Shown: one piece after another, positions 25,007 to 32,687 of the stretch | How the letters are laid out: each line of letters starts with the position of its first letter | Numbering within the stretch: position 1 is the stretch's first letter | Assembly (NCBI RefSeq): GCF_030733265.1 | Contig: NZ_JASHJI010000005.1 | Location: 1-64,000, forward strand | Length of the DNA stretch: 64,000 nt | Source: Roseibium sp. MMSF_3412 | GTDB taxonomy: Bacteria; Pseudomonadota; Alphaproteobacteria; Rhizobiales; Stappiaceae | Reading direction: 5' to 3' | Made by a program: the position numbers and the translations under genes | The notes under the pieces: model-generated | What the model was told of the DNA's origin: nothing | What the model saw: only the letters and a program-made list of their open reading frames with translations | Databases searched by the model: none

Positions 25007-26023
25007 TCAAGCACGGCAACTGCCGCGCGCATCCTCCAAGAGCCGCGATCGCGTTTCGGACGGCAGTTCGCAGAACTGCCTGTTGTAGTAACTGGTGAAT
25101 CTGCTCCAATCCCAAAAGCCTTCTTCCGCAGCGATATCTCCGATGCTTTCCTGTTCGAAAGTCTTGTCCAGCAGTTTCTGCCGGGCATTTTGCAGTCGTG
25201 CCAGCCGTGAGTAGGCCAGCGGCCCCATGTTCACCTGGTTGGAAAACGCCAGCTCGAAAAGCCTCTGGGACCCGAAATCCCTGATGGAAGATTTGAACCG
25301 CTTTCCCACATCCTCCCGCACACCAAGCAGCAGCCGGCGCGCCAGCAGGAAACGTTCGCGTGCCTTGGAAGGCTTGTGTGTGACATAGCTGTTCTGGCGC
25401 AACCATTCCAGATTGAACCCGATGACAAGGTCCAGAATGAAGGCCTGATCCACCGCTTCGCGTATGGCTTTCGCCCGGCCCGAAACCATGCTTTCCAGCA
25501 CCGCAAGGGCGCCGCTTCGGAACCTCTCGGCGAGCAGGAATGAACTCACCAGCACGGGCCGTTCGCGGACGCTGGAAAACCAGTCGGCGACTTCAGGCAG
25601 AATGGCCGGATGCGAAAGCAGGGCGTTCATTTCCACTTTTGCGACAACAGACAGACAGTCCGGAGGCAGAACCGTGTGATGTTCCGCCTTCGGCGGTCCC
25701 ACAAGGACCCAGTCGGTTGTCGTGGTGACGCCGCCGAAGGCAACGTCTTCAGTCAGTCCGCTAATAGCGGCGACAAATGTAAAGTCGCCGTCGGGAAGCA
25801 GCAACTCCACTTCCAGCGCCCGGTTGTAGTTCTCGACAAAAATCGACGCGGCACCCGTCTGCATCGCGAGCAGACGTCCCTTGAACCGGCCAGGGGTCAG
25901 CTGAATTGACTTGTGATTGTCGAGCAGGAGATCGAGCTGCGAATGACAGTCGTTCAGCTCAAGATAAGTGACACATTCATGTTGCCCGTCTCGTGCGGAA
26001 GACGGGAACCAGACGCTGTTCAA
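25007..26023 (-). CDS. AraC-family transcriptional regulator, paralogue 1
   Basis: 338 residues: an N-terminal sensor domain (about 1-220) of unknown ligand and a C-terminal AraC DNA-binding domain with two helix-turn-helices. The second one carries LQNARQKLLDK, IGDIAAEEGFWDWSRFTSYY. It is clearly homologous over its full length to the proteins at 26269 and 32688 (shared NQVNMGP.SYSR.ARL and EGFWDWSRFT). I set the start at TTG 26023: GGAG is 7 nt upstream, and the N-terminus (LNSVWFPSS) then aligns with paralogue 2. No inducer or target is evident. Confidence 0.88.
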   Translation of the reverse strand: MNSVWFPSSARDGQHECVTYLELNDCHSQLDLLLDNHKSIQLTPGRFKGRLLAMQTGAASIFVENYNRALEVELLLPDGDFTFVAAISGLTEDVAFGGVTTTTDWVLVGPPKAEHHTVLPPDCLSVVAKVEMNALLSHPAILPEVADWFSSVRERPVLVSSFLLAERFRSGALAVLESMVSGRAKAIREAVDQAFILDLVIGFNLEWLRQNSYVTHKPSKARERFLLARRLLLGVREDVGKRFKSSIRDFGSQRLFELAFSNQVNMGPLAYSRLARLQNARQKLLDKTFEQESIGDIAAEEGFWDWSRFTSYYNRQFCELPSETRSRLLEDARGSCRA

Positions 26024-26268
26024 CTGACCACTCCACGGGTTTGCGGGCCGGGAGCAGCTGCGTGCGAACGGCGGACTTTCGTTTCCGTGTCGGCTTGCTG
26101 CGGTGGGCAAGTCCCCTGTTTGACCTTAACGGTTTTCCGGTTGCTTTCCATTGGCTCGATCCAGCGCAAGCGAATTTGTGATGACATGGTTTTTGTTTCT
26201 TATCGATTGGCACACAGGCAAGGTCCCCTTTCAGGACCTGGGAGCTTTCTCTGTCGCTCGGACATGAG

Positions 26269-27270
26269 TCATGCGCCCCTGCCGTGACATTTCATGCGCG
26301 TTTCGGACGGAAGTTCGTTGAACTGTCTGCGGTAGTAAGACGTGAACCTGCTCCAGTCCCAGAAGCCTTCTTCGGCAGCAATATCGCCGATGCTTTCTTC
26401 ATCGAGGGTCTTGTCAAGCAGCTTCCGCCGCGCATTGTGCAGCCGCGCTATCCGCGAGTAGGACAGCGGCCCCATGTTCACCTGGTTGGAAAACGCCAGT
26501 TCGACAAGGCGCTGCGATCCGATCTTGCGCGAGGCCACCCTGAAGTGTTCGTTCACGTCTTCATGCGCCTCCAGCAGAAGTTTTCTGGCAAGCAGAAAAC
26601 GTTCACGCGCGCGCGAGGTCTTGTGCGTCGCGATCGTGCTCTGCCGCAACCACTCCATGTTGAATCCGTTCACCAATCCGCACACGAATGCCTTGTCCGC
26701 TGCAGCCCTGAAGGCCTGGGCTTGTATCGACAACAGGCTTTCGATCACCACCTGAACATCCGCACGAAAACGTTCCGCGAGCCAGGGTGACGTCACAAAC
26801 ACGGGACGCTTGGGTAGTTCGAGGAACCAGTCGGCAACCTCAGGCAGCAGGGCCGGATGGTTCAATAGCGAACCCTTTTTGAGCCGGGCGAGCAAAAGAA
26901 CGCTTTCAGAGGGCACAAGAGCAACATGTTCGGCACCCGGCGCCGCAACCTGCAACCAGTCCGTCGACTTCGTAACCCCCCCAAACGGGACATCCGGTTC
27001 GCCGCGGACAACAGCGGTTACGAAGGAGAAGGCATCCGGAGAGATCGAAACTTCTTTTTCAAGCGGCTGGTTGCTGTATTCGACATAAATCGAAACATCG
27101 CCAACATCCGCAACGAACAACCGTCCATTGAAGGACCCCGCACCCAGTTGCAGGCAACCGCTCCGGTTGCCGAAACGGGTCGACTGTGCATTGCAGTCGA
27201 AAAACTCTTCATCGAGAATGAAGTCGTTTTCGTTCGTCAATCCGGTCGCCGGAAACCAGTTTCCAAACAT
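26269..27270 (-). CDS. AraC-family transcriptional regulator, paralogue 2
   Basis: 333 residues with the same architecture as paralogue 1: N-terminal sensor domain with VSIYVEYSNQPLEKEV and a central PALLPEVADWFLEL segment, then an AraC DNA-binding domain with FSNQVNMGPLSYSRIARL and EEGFWDWSRFTSYY. Identity with paralogue 1 is highest in the DNA-binding part, so the two may read similar sites but sense different signals. ATG 27270 is preferred; a GTG four codons earlier is possible. It lies 245 bp upstream of paralogue 1 in the same direction, which suggests a tandem duplication. Confidence 0.88.
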   Translation of the reverse strand: MFGNWFPATGLTNENDFILDEEFFDCNAQSTRFGNRSGCLQLGAGSFNGRLFVADVGDVSIYVEYSNQPLEKEVSISPDAFSFVTAVVRGEPDVPFGGVTKSTDWLQVAAPGAEHVALVPSESVLLLARLKKGSLLNHPALLPEVADWFLELPKRPVFVTSPWLAERFRADVQVVIESLLSIQAQAFRAAADKAFVCGLVNGFNMEWLRQSTIATHKTSRARERFLLARKLLLEAHEDVNEHFRVASRKIGSQRLVELAFSNQVNMGPLSYSRIARLHNARRKLLDKTLDEESIGDIAAEEGFWDWSRFTSYYRRQFNELPSETRMKCHGRGA

Positions 27271-27826
27271 TGTTGTTCCCACGTTGATCGGTCGCTGGCG
27301 ACAAACGTGCGGAACGCTTTTTGCTGTCGATCTGGCCGGACCAAAACCGATCTGGCTGCATTCTCACACGACTTGCCGCGAAGGAAACGGTATCACCGCC
27401 CTCAAAAGCTCTATTTTTTTATAATTTGTTAACATCAGAATAAGGCGATATCCGCCTTGCGGTTATGCAGTTTGCGAAAAAATGACGCCCCGCCAGTTAA
27501 AAATATTTAAGAAAGAAATCTGAAGTTTAGTTTCTTCAATATGCAGCCTGAGAAACATGTCACGCGTCCGCTGCCCGGGTCATTCCGTAGAGCCGTCACA
27601 ACACAATTTAACACATCAAACCGCATCTGCCGGTCCGGTGGTTTCGTTTGCCGCGCACCGCCGTCGCCGAGACGTGAGCCGGTCGCTCTTCTACCCCCTC
27701 CAATTGCCAATCCGGAAACGGCGAGAAACCGTTGCTGCGCTAAAAGCATAACACTCCCGCAGGATTTCATGGTCCGATGGACGCTGAACGGATCCTCAGA
27801 TTCGCTTACTAGTTACGGAGATTGTT
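27271..27826. other. Intergenic region between AraC 2 and the LexA-like gene
   Basis: 556 bp with no supportable gene. It includes an AT-rich core (about 27405-27540, with long T and A tracts) that is likely the promoter zone for the divergent genes. The GC-rich part from 27545 to 27780 has short open frames only. Confidence 0.55.
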
Positions 27827-28072
27827 GTGACGGGTATTACTCCTAAGCAAAAGGAATGTCTTGAGTGCATCTCTCACTACATCAGCCAGAATGGCCATAG
27901 CCCATCACTGGCCGAAATCGGAGAGACTCTCTCGCAAAGTGCTGTAGCGATTCATCACAAGGTCAATTCCCTCGCAGAGCGGGGTTACTTGACGAAAAGC
28001 CGTGGCAAAAGAACGCTTGCGCTGACGAAGAAATCAAAACAATTGCTCGCACATCTTGCGCTGAACGACTGA
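27827..28072 (+). CDS. Stand-alone LexA-type winged-helix DNA-binding protein
   Basis: 81 residues, almost all of them the N-terminal DNA-binding domain of LexA: LTPKQ-like ITPKQKECLECISHYI, then SPSLAEIGETL, SQSAVAIHHKVNSLAERGYL. The Ser/Lys autoprotease domain that follows in LexA is absent, and the stop codon comes right after the wing, so cleavage control by RecA is impossible. It may act as a simple repressor or compete for operators. The GTG start has GGAG 6 nt upstream. It lies between the AraC pair and a small secreted protein gene, on the opposite strand from the AraC genes. Confidence 0.85.
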   Translation: MTGITPKQKECLECISHYISQNGHSPSLAEIGETLSQSAVAIHHKVNSLAERGYLTKSRGKRTLALTKKSKQLLAHLALND

Positions 28073-28171
28073 CGTGTGCCGGCGTGTCTCGCAACAGCGC
28101 GGCATCGCAGGCATCGCAACCTTGCCTCGGCCACGCTGACGTTCCCAACAAGGTTGAAGGGCCTTGCAACC

Positions 28172-28471
28172 ATGCCGCGGAATATCTTCTTTACATTGGC
28201 GTTAGTACTCGCCGTCCCCGCCGCTGCCGATCAGGACCCGAACAGACCGACTGACAAGATCGCAGCCGACCTGAATATCGAGGAAGCCGTTTTCATCGAA
28301 TGCTTCAAGCCGGTGAATCCGGAACCGGACAAATACCCTTCAGGCCAAGAACAACGCGCCAACAAGGCAATCCTTCTCCCGTGTCTTCAAAAAGCCAATC
28401 CGGCGATCAGCAATGAGCGTCTCGACAGGGTCATGGACAAGTACAGACCCGAAGGCGCGTTTCGGAAATAA
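28172..28471 (+). CDS. Small secreted protein of unknown function
   Basis: 99 residues. A signal peptide (LALVLAVPAAA) is followed by a short helical domain with two cysteines, in VFIECFKPVNP and LLPCLQKANP. The later residues NERLDRVMDKYRPEG are helical. I recall similar proteins in Roseobacter-type genomes but no function. The start at ATG 28172 directly precedes the signal peptide and has GAAGGG upstream at a somewhat long distance (11 nt). It lies 99 bp after the LexA-like gene on the same strand. Confidence 0.7.
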   Translation: MPRNIFFTLALVLAVPAAADQDPNRPTDKIAADLNIEEAVFIECFKPVNPEPDKYPSGQEQRANKAILLPCLQKANPAISNERLDRVMDKYRPEGAFRK

Positions 28472-28585
28472 TCCGGCCGCTCTGTGCCGCACCGATCCGA
28501 GCCGGAAAAATGCCGGTTGACTCCGCCATGCGAGGCGCGCGCCAGTCCAAGAGCCTGCCAAACGTGTTTCATTAGGGTACGGCCC

Positions 28586-28827
28586 CATAAATGAGACTGA
28601 AATGGCGTGTGAAATGGCGAAATCCCGTCAGGAAGCGTGTGTGGAGCGGGCTTCCTGCCCGGTCAAGCACGCTGACGCCACGGGATGACGCCATTTCCAT
28701 GTCCGTCGGATTTGACCGTCTTGCGCCTCCTCCGCGTCGCGCAAGGCCTGCAAATGAATCCCATTTCCTGCGTTTGCCCTCCTTGACGGGAAGCAAGCCG
28801 CCTCAAACCATTTCGCCCTCATTTATG
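28586..28827. mobile_element. MITE-like element with imperfect terminal inverted repeats
   Basis: The left end CATAAATGAG (28586-28595) is repeated inverted at the right end as CTCATTTATG (28818-28827). Past a 3-base mismatch the next 7 bases, GAAATGG against CCATTTC, also pair, giving about 17 of 20 matches. The 242-bp interior has no gene. No clear target-site duplication was seen, so transposition is not proven. The right end is 10 bp from the stop codon of the autotransporter gene, where it may also work as a terminator. The flanking 366-bp gap holds nothing else. Confidence 0.5.
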
Positions 28828-28837
28828 AGACCATCAC

Positions 28838-30688
28838 CTAGAGACGGATCGCGAAGCGTGCCATGCCCTGGAACGCGTCGATGACGCTTGAAAGCGTCCC
28901 CTGGCCGTCCAGAGTGAAGCTGGCCCGCGGCCCGAGGTCGAGATGCAGCGCTGCCCCCAGAAAGACGGCCGATAGGCCCGTTGTTCCGAGGCCGACGGAT
29001 TTGGGAATGCCGACAAGCGTGACCGGCACATCGTCGGCGCCGATGGAACCGCGCAAAAGGTAGCCCGCCCGGCCGGACAGCGTGGCCGGACCGAAATCCC
29101 TGGAGACCCCCAACTCGATATCTGCTTCCAGCACGCCAAGCGAATGAGCGCTCACCGTCGCGTTGGCCTTCGAACCGCCTTCCCTGTAGCCGCCGATATG
29201 CGTCAGGCCATAGCGTCCCCGCAAGGTTGGCGTAACAACAAGTCCCGTGCCGCCGATGGTCATATCGGCAGCAAGCGTTGCCTCAGACGTGAGGAACCAG
29301 CTGTCGTAGGATACCGAAGCACTGCTCTCACCACGCGTCAGGCCACCGCTCAGGGCTGTATTGTCGTTGATGAAACGGTGGCTGTCGTTCCGCTGCCAGC
29401 CGCCCGAAACGCCCAACCCGACAGTCACTGGCCCAAAGCGCCGATCGCCATGGAGTCCGGTAAAAACGCCGTGGCTGTCGATGTCCTGCGCATCCGCCCA
29501 TACGCTATCTGCCGTGATCGAGCCGCTGAGATAGCCCGCCATGACGCCAAGGCGCGTGTCGGCCGATTGTTCCCACGCATAGCCTATGGCAGCCCCTGCC
29601 TGGTCAATGCGTTGTTGCAGGGTTGTATCGTCACCGCCGTAGCTGGCGGCACTGCCAAATCCGGTGATCCAGAAGCGACCGGCTTGAAGCCCGTAGCGAT
29701 GCTCCGGCAACGGTTCTTCACCCAGCAGGGCTGTGAAGCCCGCCACAGCGCGCGCCCGTCCGTTCGTAAACGCCAGTGCAGCGGCCGGTCTTTTGCCAGG
29801 CCCTCGTGCTTGCGCGAGACCGGCCCGTCCAAGCTGCGCCAGTGTATTTGCCGTATCGGCAAACTGGTTGAAGCCCGCCGTCAAACCGGTCGGATCGAAG
29901 GTGGCAAATTGTCCCGTCGTGCTGTTGTAGAACCATGGAACGGAACCGGACAGATTGGCCTTGCCTCCGGCGATGTTGGCAGTGGGGACCTGCCAGAGCA
30001 CCGAGTGTGAGGCTCCCGTCACGATGTTGAGTGTTGTCGGAGCATCGAAAGTGATCGTCCCGCCCAGATATCCCGCGGAGCCAAGAGTGACGATGTTGTT
30101 TGTGGCATTGTTGCCAGTCTGGATCGCGTCGGCGCGTTCCGCAATTATTCGGCCAGTGTTGGTGGTCACGAAGTTGGCGGCATCGCTGGAAATCGCGGTG
30201 GCACCACTGCCCTGCGTCCAGATGGTTCCCCTGTTTGAGACAGTCGTATTGTTCCCGAAGTTCAAAACTCCGATCGCGTTCTCTTCAAGTGTCTTTATTG
30301 TGCCGGCGTTTACGATTGTCGCGTCGCCTCCGATATTTATAATTCCTATGGAGTCGAACCCATTTGTCCGGATCAGGCCGTTATTCAGGATGTTGAACTT
30401 ATTGCCGACGTTATAGACACCAAATGAAACGGCGCCGTCTGTCGCAATAGTCCCCAAATTGTTCACGGCGTTGCCGTAGTTGCCGCTTACGATCGCATCA
30501 TCAAGGATTGCCGTGGTGGTAACGCTGCCGACTTCCTCAATCAACAAATTCGTGTCGCCAAGCAGAAAACGGGTCGTCGTCACAGGCGAACTTATCACTT
30601 CATCGGCGCGAGTGAGCGAAGCTGGAGCAATGAACAGCATTCCAACGGCAACGGATGTCAGCCAGGGCTGACTTATATTTCTCGGCAT
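28838..30688 (-). CDS. Autotransporter (type Va) with beta-helical passenger
   Basis: 616 residues: signal peptide (about 1-28, ending LTRADE), a short passenger (to about 320) and a C-terminal autotransporter beta-barrel (about 330-616) ending in the outer-membrane signature FAIRL. The passenger contains five repeats of about 22 residues of the type N-x-G-x-I-x-T, for example NNLGTIATDG, NNGLIRTNGF, NAGTIKTLEE, NRGTIWTQGS and NTGRIIAERA, which should stack as a beta-helix. No protease triad is visible, so adhesion or biofilm formation is the likely role. ATG 30688 is preferred; it is preceded by a conserved leader shared with the locus at 32462. The HD-GYP gene lies upstream. Confidence 0.88.
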   Translation of the reverse strand: MPRNISQPWLTSVAVGMLFIAPASLTRADEVISSPVTTTRFLLGDTNLLIEEVGSVTTTAILDDAIVSGNYGNAVNNLGTIATDGAVSFGVYNVGNKFNILNNGLIRTNGFDSIGIINIGGDATIVNAGTIKTLEENAIGVLNFGNNTTVSNRGTIWTQGSGATAISSDAANFVTTNTGRIIAERADAIQTGNNATNNIVTLGSAGYLGGTITFDAPTTLNIVTGASHSVLWQVPTANIAGGKANLSGSVPWFYNSTTGQFATFDPTGLTAGFNQFADTANTLAQLGRAGLAQARGPGKRPAAALAFTNGRARAVAGFTALLGEEPLPEHRYGLQAGRFWITGFGSAASYGGDDTTLQQRIDQAGAAIGYAWEQSADTRLGVMAGYLSGSITADSVWADAQDIDSHGVFTGLHGDRRFGPVTVGLGVSGGWQRNDSHRFINDNTALSGGLTRGESSASVSYDSWFLTSEATLAADMTIGGTGLVVTPTLRGRYGLTHIGGYREGGSKANATVSAHSLGVLEADIELGVSRDFGPATLSGRAGYLLRGSIGADDVPVTLVGIPKSVGLGTTGLSAVFLGAALHLDLGPRASFTLDGQGTLSSVIDAFQGMARFAIRL

Positions 30689-30722
30689 TCCGGACGTCTC
30701 TTGAGTCGGACGTCCCCCACAC
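30689..30722 (-). promoter_or_regulatory. Conserved 5' leader element of the autotransporter gene
   Basis: Read on the minus strand, GTGTGGGGGACGTC (30709-30722) lies 20 nt before the ATG. GGACGTC then pairs with GACGTCC (30692-30698) to form a 7-bp hairpin with a 10-nt loop that ends 3 nt before the start codon. There is no ordinary ribosome binding site at normal distance. The same element with the same spacing stands before the ORF at 32462. A role in translation control is inferred. The remaining 288 bp up to 31010 holds no gene. Confidence 0.6.
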
Positions 30723-31010
30723 GTTTGATGCTTTGATTTTTGTTCGTTATGGTTAACAAAACATATACTTAGCGGTGTGCATGGGTGGCCCACCGCTCAT
30801 TGAAATAAGCAGATTTGACAATAAAAACGCGGACCCAAGTCGGTGACCGCACAAATTGCCGTTAGGTCGAAATGACACTTTTCAGGATGAAGACACGCTG
30901 CATCGGCAATACGGACGTGGCGCATATCCGCGTTCCGGAACACCGCCGCCGCTCCAGGTGCTTGGAAAGAAAGGTATTTTCTCTTTGGTCAGAACTTGCG
31001 GAGGAAACAA

Positions 31011-32189
31011 TCAGCACGGCTTGCCTGGATCCCGAAGAGCACCCGGGGCGCAGCTATGGCGATGGGTGGACGGCTGTTTGTCGTTCCCGGCGCCTACATG
31101 GCAATTTTTTTTGCGCCTGATCCGGCCATAACCGGTATCAAGCACCGACTTTTTGAAAACCTTGAACAGATTCGAATCCAGCTTCCCCGGCATCCTTGCC
31201 ATCTCCTGGATCGCCTGGCGTGGTGACATGGCGCTCTTGGTGCCCCTGATTTCCGTAAGTGTTGAATAGAGATCTGCAAGCGTAATCAGACGCACCAGAA
31301 ACGGGATTTGGTTCCCTTTCAATCCGTCGGGATAACCTGTCCCATCCATCATCTCGTGATGCCAGACCGCGACGTCGACCACGCTTTTCGGAACATGCGT
31401 GTTCGTTTTCAGGATCTCGCGCGTAAATTCCGGATGTCTCCTGATAAATGCGTCTTCTTTTTCCGTTGGCCGGCCGGGTTTGTCGAGAATGGACAATGGG
31501 ATCTTCACTTTCCCGAGGTCATGGACAAGGGCGCTGAGTGCCACAAGCATCTGCTGTTCCTTGGAGAGCCCGAGATCAATCGCGAAAGAAACCGCCTGTC
31601 CCGTCACCAGAAGAGTATGCCGGTAGCTGTGGCTGTGATGGCTTTGAGCCGCTTCGAGCCACGACCTGACACCCTCCTTGGCGATGGTTTCCGTGATGTT
31701 TTTCGCTGCATCGGTGAGTTTGGAAACCGGCAGGTCACGGCCCAGAATTGCGGACAGGGAAACAGTTGCGAGCGTCCTGCAGGCGCTGCCGACAGCCGAT
31801 CGAATGTCGTCGGGAAACTCTCGTGACAGATTAGGCTCATAATAGTCGCCGGCCACCGACCGCAAAGTGGCAAGAAGCGCCGACAGGCTTTCGCGACGGT
31901 CCACAAGCTTCTGACATCCGAATTCGTGTGCCTGGAACACTTGCTTGCGGTTACGCTGGTCCAGAACGCATATGGAAAGTCCGCAACCCAAGGCGAGCGC
32001 GGATTTCAGCGACCGAAGGTCGTCTTCTGTGAGGCCAAGGAAATCCACGACCAGCGTGGTTTCCGCTGAGGGCGGTGCCGTTTCCAGGCCCTTCACATCA
32101 AGAAAGTCTATCGGAAAGAGGGACGCAATTATGCTGTAGCGCCTGGCTGCCTTGACCCGATCGGCGGAAACGATTGCGATCCTGCGCAT
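31011..32189 (-). CDS. HD-GYP domain protein, probable cyclic-di-GMP phosphodiesterase
   Basis: 392 residues. The N-terminal part (1-115) looks like a degenerate receiver-type domain (MRRIAIVSAD, TTLVVDFLGL) without clear phosphoacceptor context. The HD-GYP domain (about 175-345) has metal ligands HTLLVTG, His223-Asp224 in LVHDLGKVKIP, HHEMMDGTGYPDGL (277-290) with the GYP motif at 285-287, and ADLYSTLTE. This fold hydrolyses cyclic-di-GMP to GMP. The last 35 residues are basic and unlike the family. It is preceded directly (TAG then ATG) by a 90-residue ORF with a conserved leader, and followed by the autotransporter, so local c-di-GMP control of adhesion is plausible. Confidence 0.9.
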   Translation of the reverse strand: MRRIAIVSADRVKAARRYSIIASLFPIDFLDVKGLETAPPSAETTLVVDFLGLTEDDLRSLKSALALGCGLSICVLDQRNRKQVFQAHEFGCQKLVDRRESLSALLATLRSVAGDYYEPNLSREFPDDIRSAVGSACRTLATVSLSAILGRDLPVSKLTDAAKNITETIAKEGVRSWLEAAQSHHSHSYRHTLLVTGQAVSFAIDLGLSKEQQMLVALSALVHDLGKVKIPLSILDKPGRPTEKEDAFIRRHPEFTREILKTNTHVPKSVVDVAVWHHEMMDGTGYPDGLKGNQIPFLVRLITLADLYSTLTEIRGTKSAMSPRQAIQEMARMPGKLDSNLFKVFKKSVLDTGYGRIRRKKNCHVGAGNDKQPSTHRHSCAPGALRDPGKPC

Positions 32190-32462
32190 CTATGCCACCA
32201 CCTCAAAGTGCGCCTGCCGTGCTGGCAGGAGAGACGGCTGCTCGCTATTTCCGCAAGCAGCGCACTCCAAATTTGATTTCTTTCGAAGAAGGCTAGTGCC
32301 CGCGTCGCAGAGAAAGCCGGCAAACGCACGGCAGTTTGCCGCGATCAATGCTGAAGGAGGTGCGAACTTGAAAAAGGTACACGGAGCATCGCCCAATCGA
32401 GCCGGAAGTAATCTGGATAACTTCAGGCTGTAGCGGCGATCCAAAAAGGTCTCTTCCGGCAT
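32190..32462 (-). CDS. Possible small basic protein leading into the HD-GYP gene
   Basis: A 90-residue open frame starting MPEETFLDRRYSLKLSRLLP. It has three cysteines and no recognisable domain or signal peptide. Support for it comes from context only: its stop codon abuts the HD-GYP start (TAGATG), and its ATG has the same conserved leader (20 nt spacing, hairpin) as the autotransporter gene. It could be a leader peptide whose translation controls the HD-GYP gene. It could also be non-coding, in which case the conserved element is simply a 5' UTR. Confidence 0.4.
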   Translation of the reverse strand: MPEETFLDRRYSLKLSRLLPARLGDAPCTFFKFAPPSALIAANCRAFAGFLCDAGTSLLRKKSNLECAACGNSEQPSLLPARQAHFEVVA

Positions 32463-32496
32463 ATCGGACGCCTCTCTACTCAGACGTCCCCCACAC
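32463..32496 (-). promoter_or_regulatory. Conserved 5' leader element, second copy
   Basis: On the minus strand GTGTGGGGGACGTC (32483-32496) lies 20 nt before an ATG, exactly as at 30709-30722. The hairpin is kept as GGACGT (32484-32489) pairing with GCGTCC (32466-32471) through one G-U pair, so pairing is preserved although the arm changed. The DNA just upstream (32500-32650) is very AT-rich and likely holds the promoter. Confidence 0.6.
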
Positions 32497-32687
32497 GTAG
32501 ATTGATCTTAAGACAGCATAGTTAAAAATTGAATAACAAAAGAACTATCAAAACAAAACAATCCAATAAAAAAATTGAAATGCTCAGATTTTTCTTTATT
32601 TTTATTTGCGTAGCAAGATGAGATAACTTGATAGAATGCAAAAATAGACGTGTTTACACTCGGCCATGACAAGACGCATGGCAAGTG

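Noticed and set aside
30689-30722. Known c-di-GMP riboswitch (GEMM) as explanation of the leader before the autotransporter
   Set aside because: The element is too short (34 nt) and lacks the two-helix aptamer with tetraloop receptor; only one hairpin is present.
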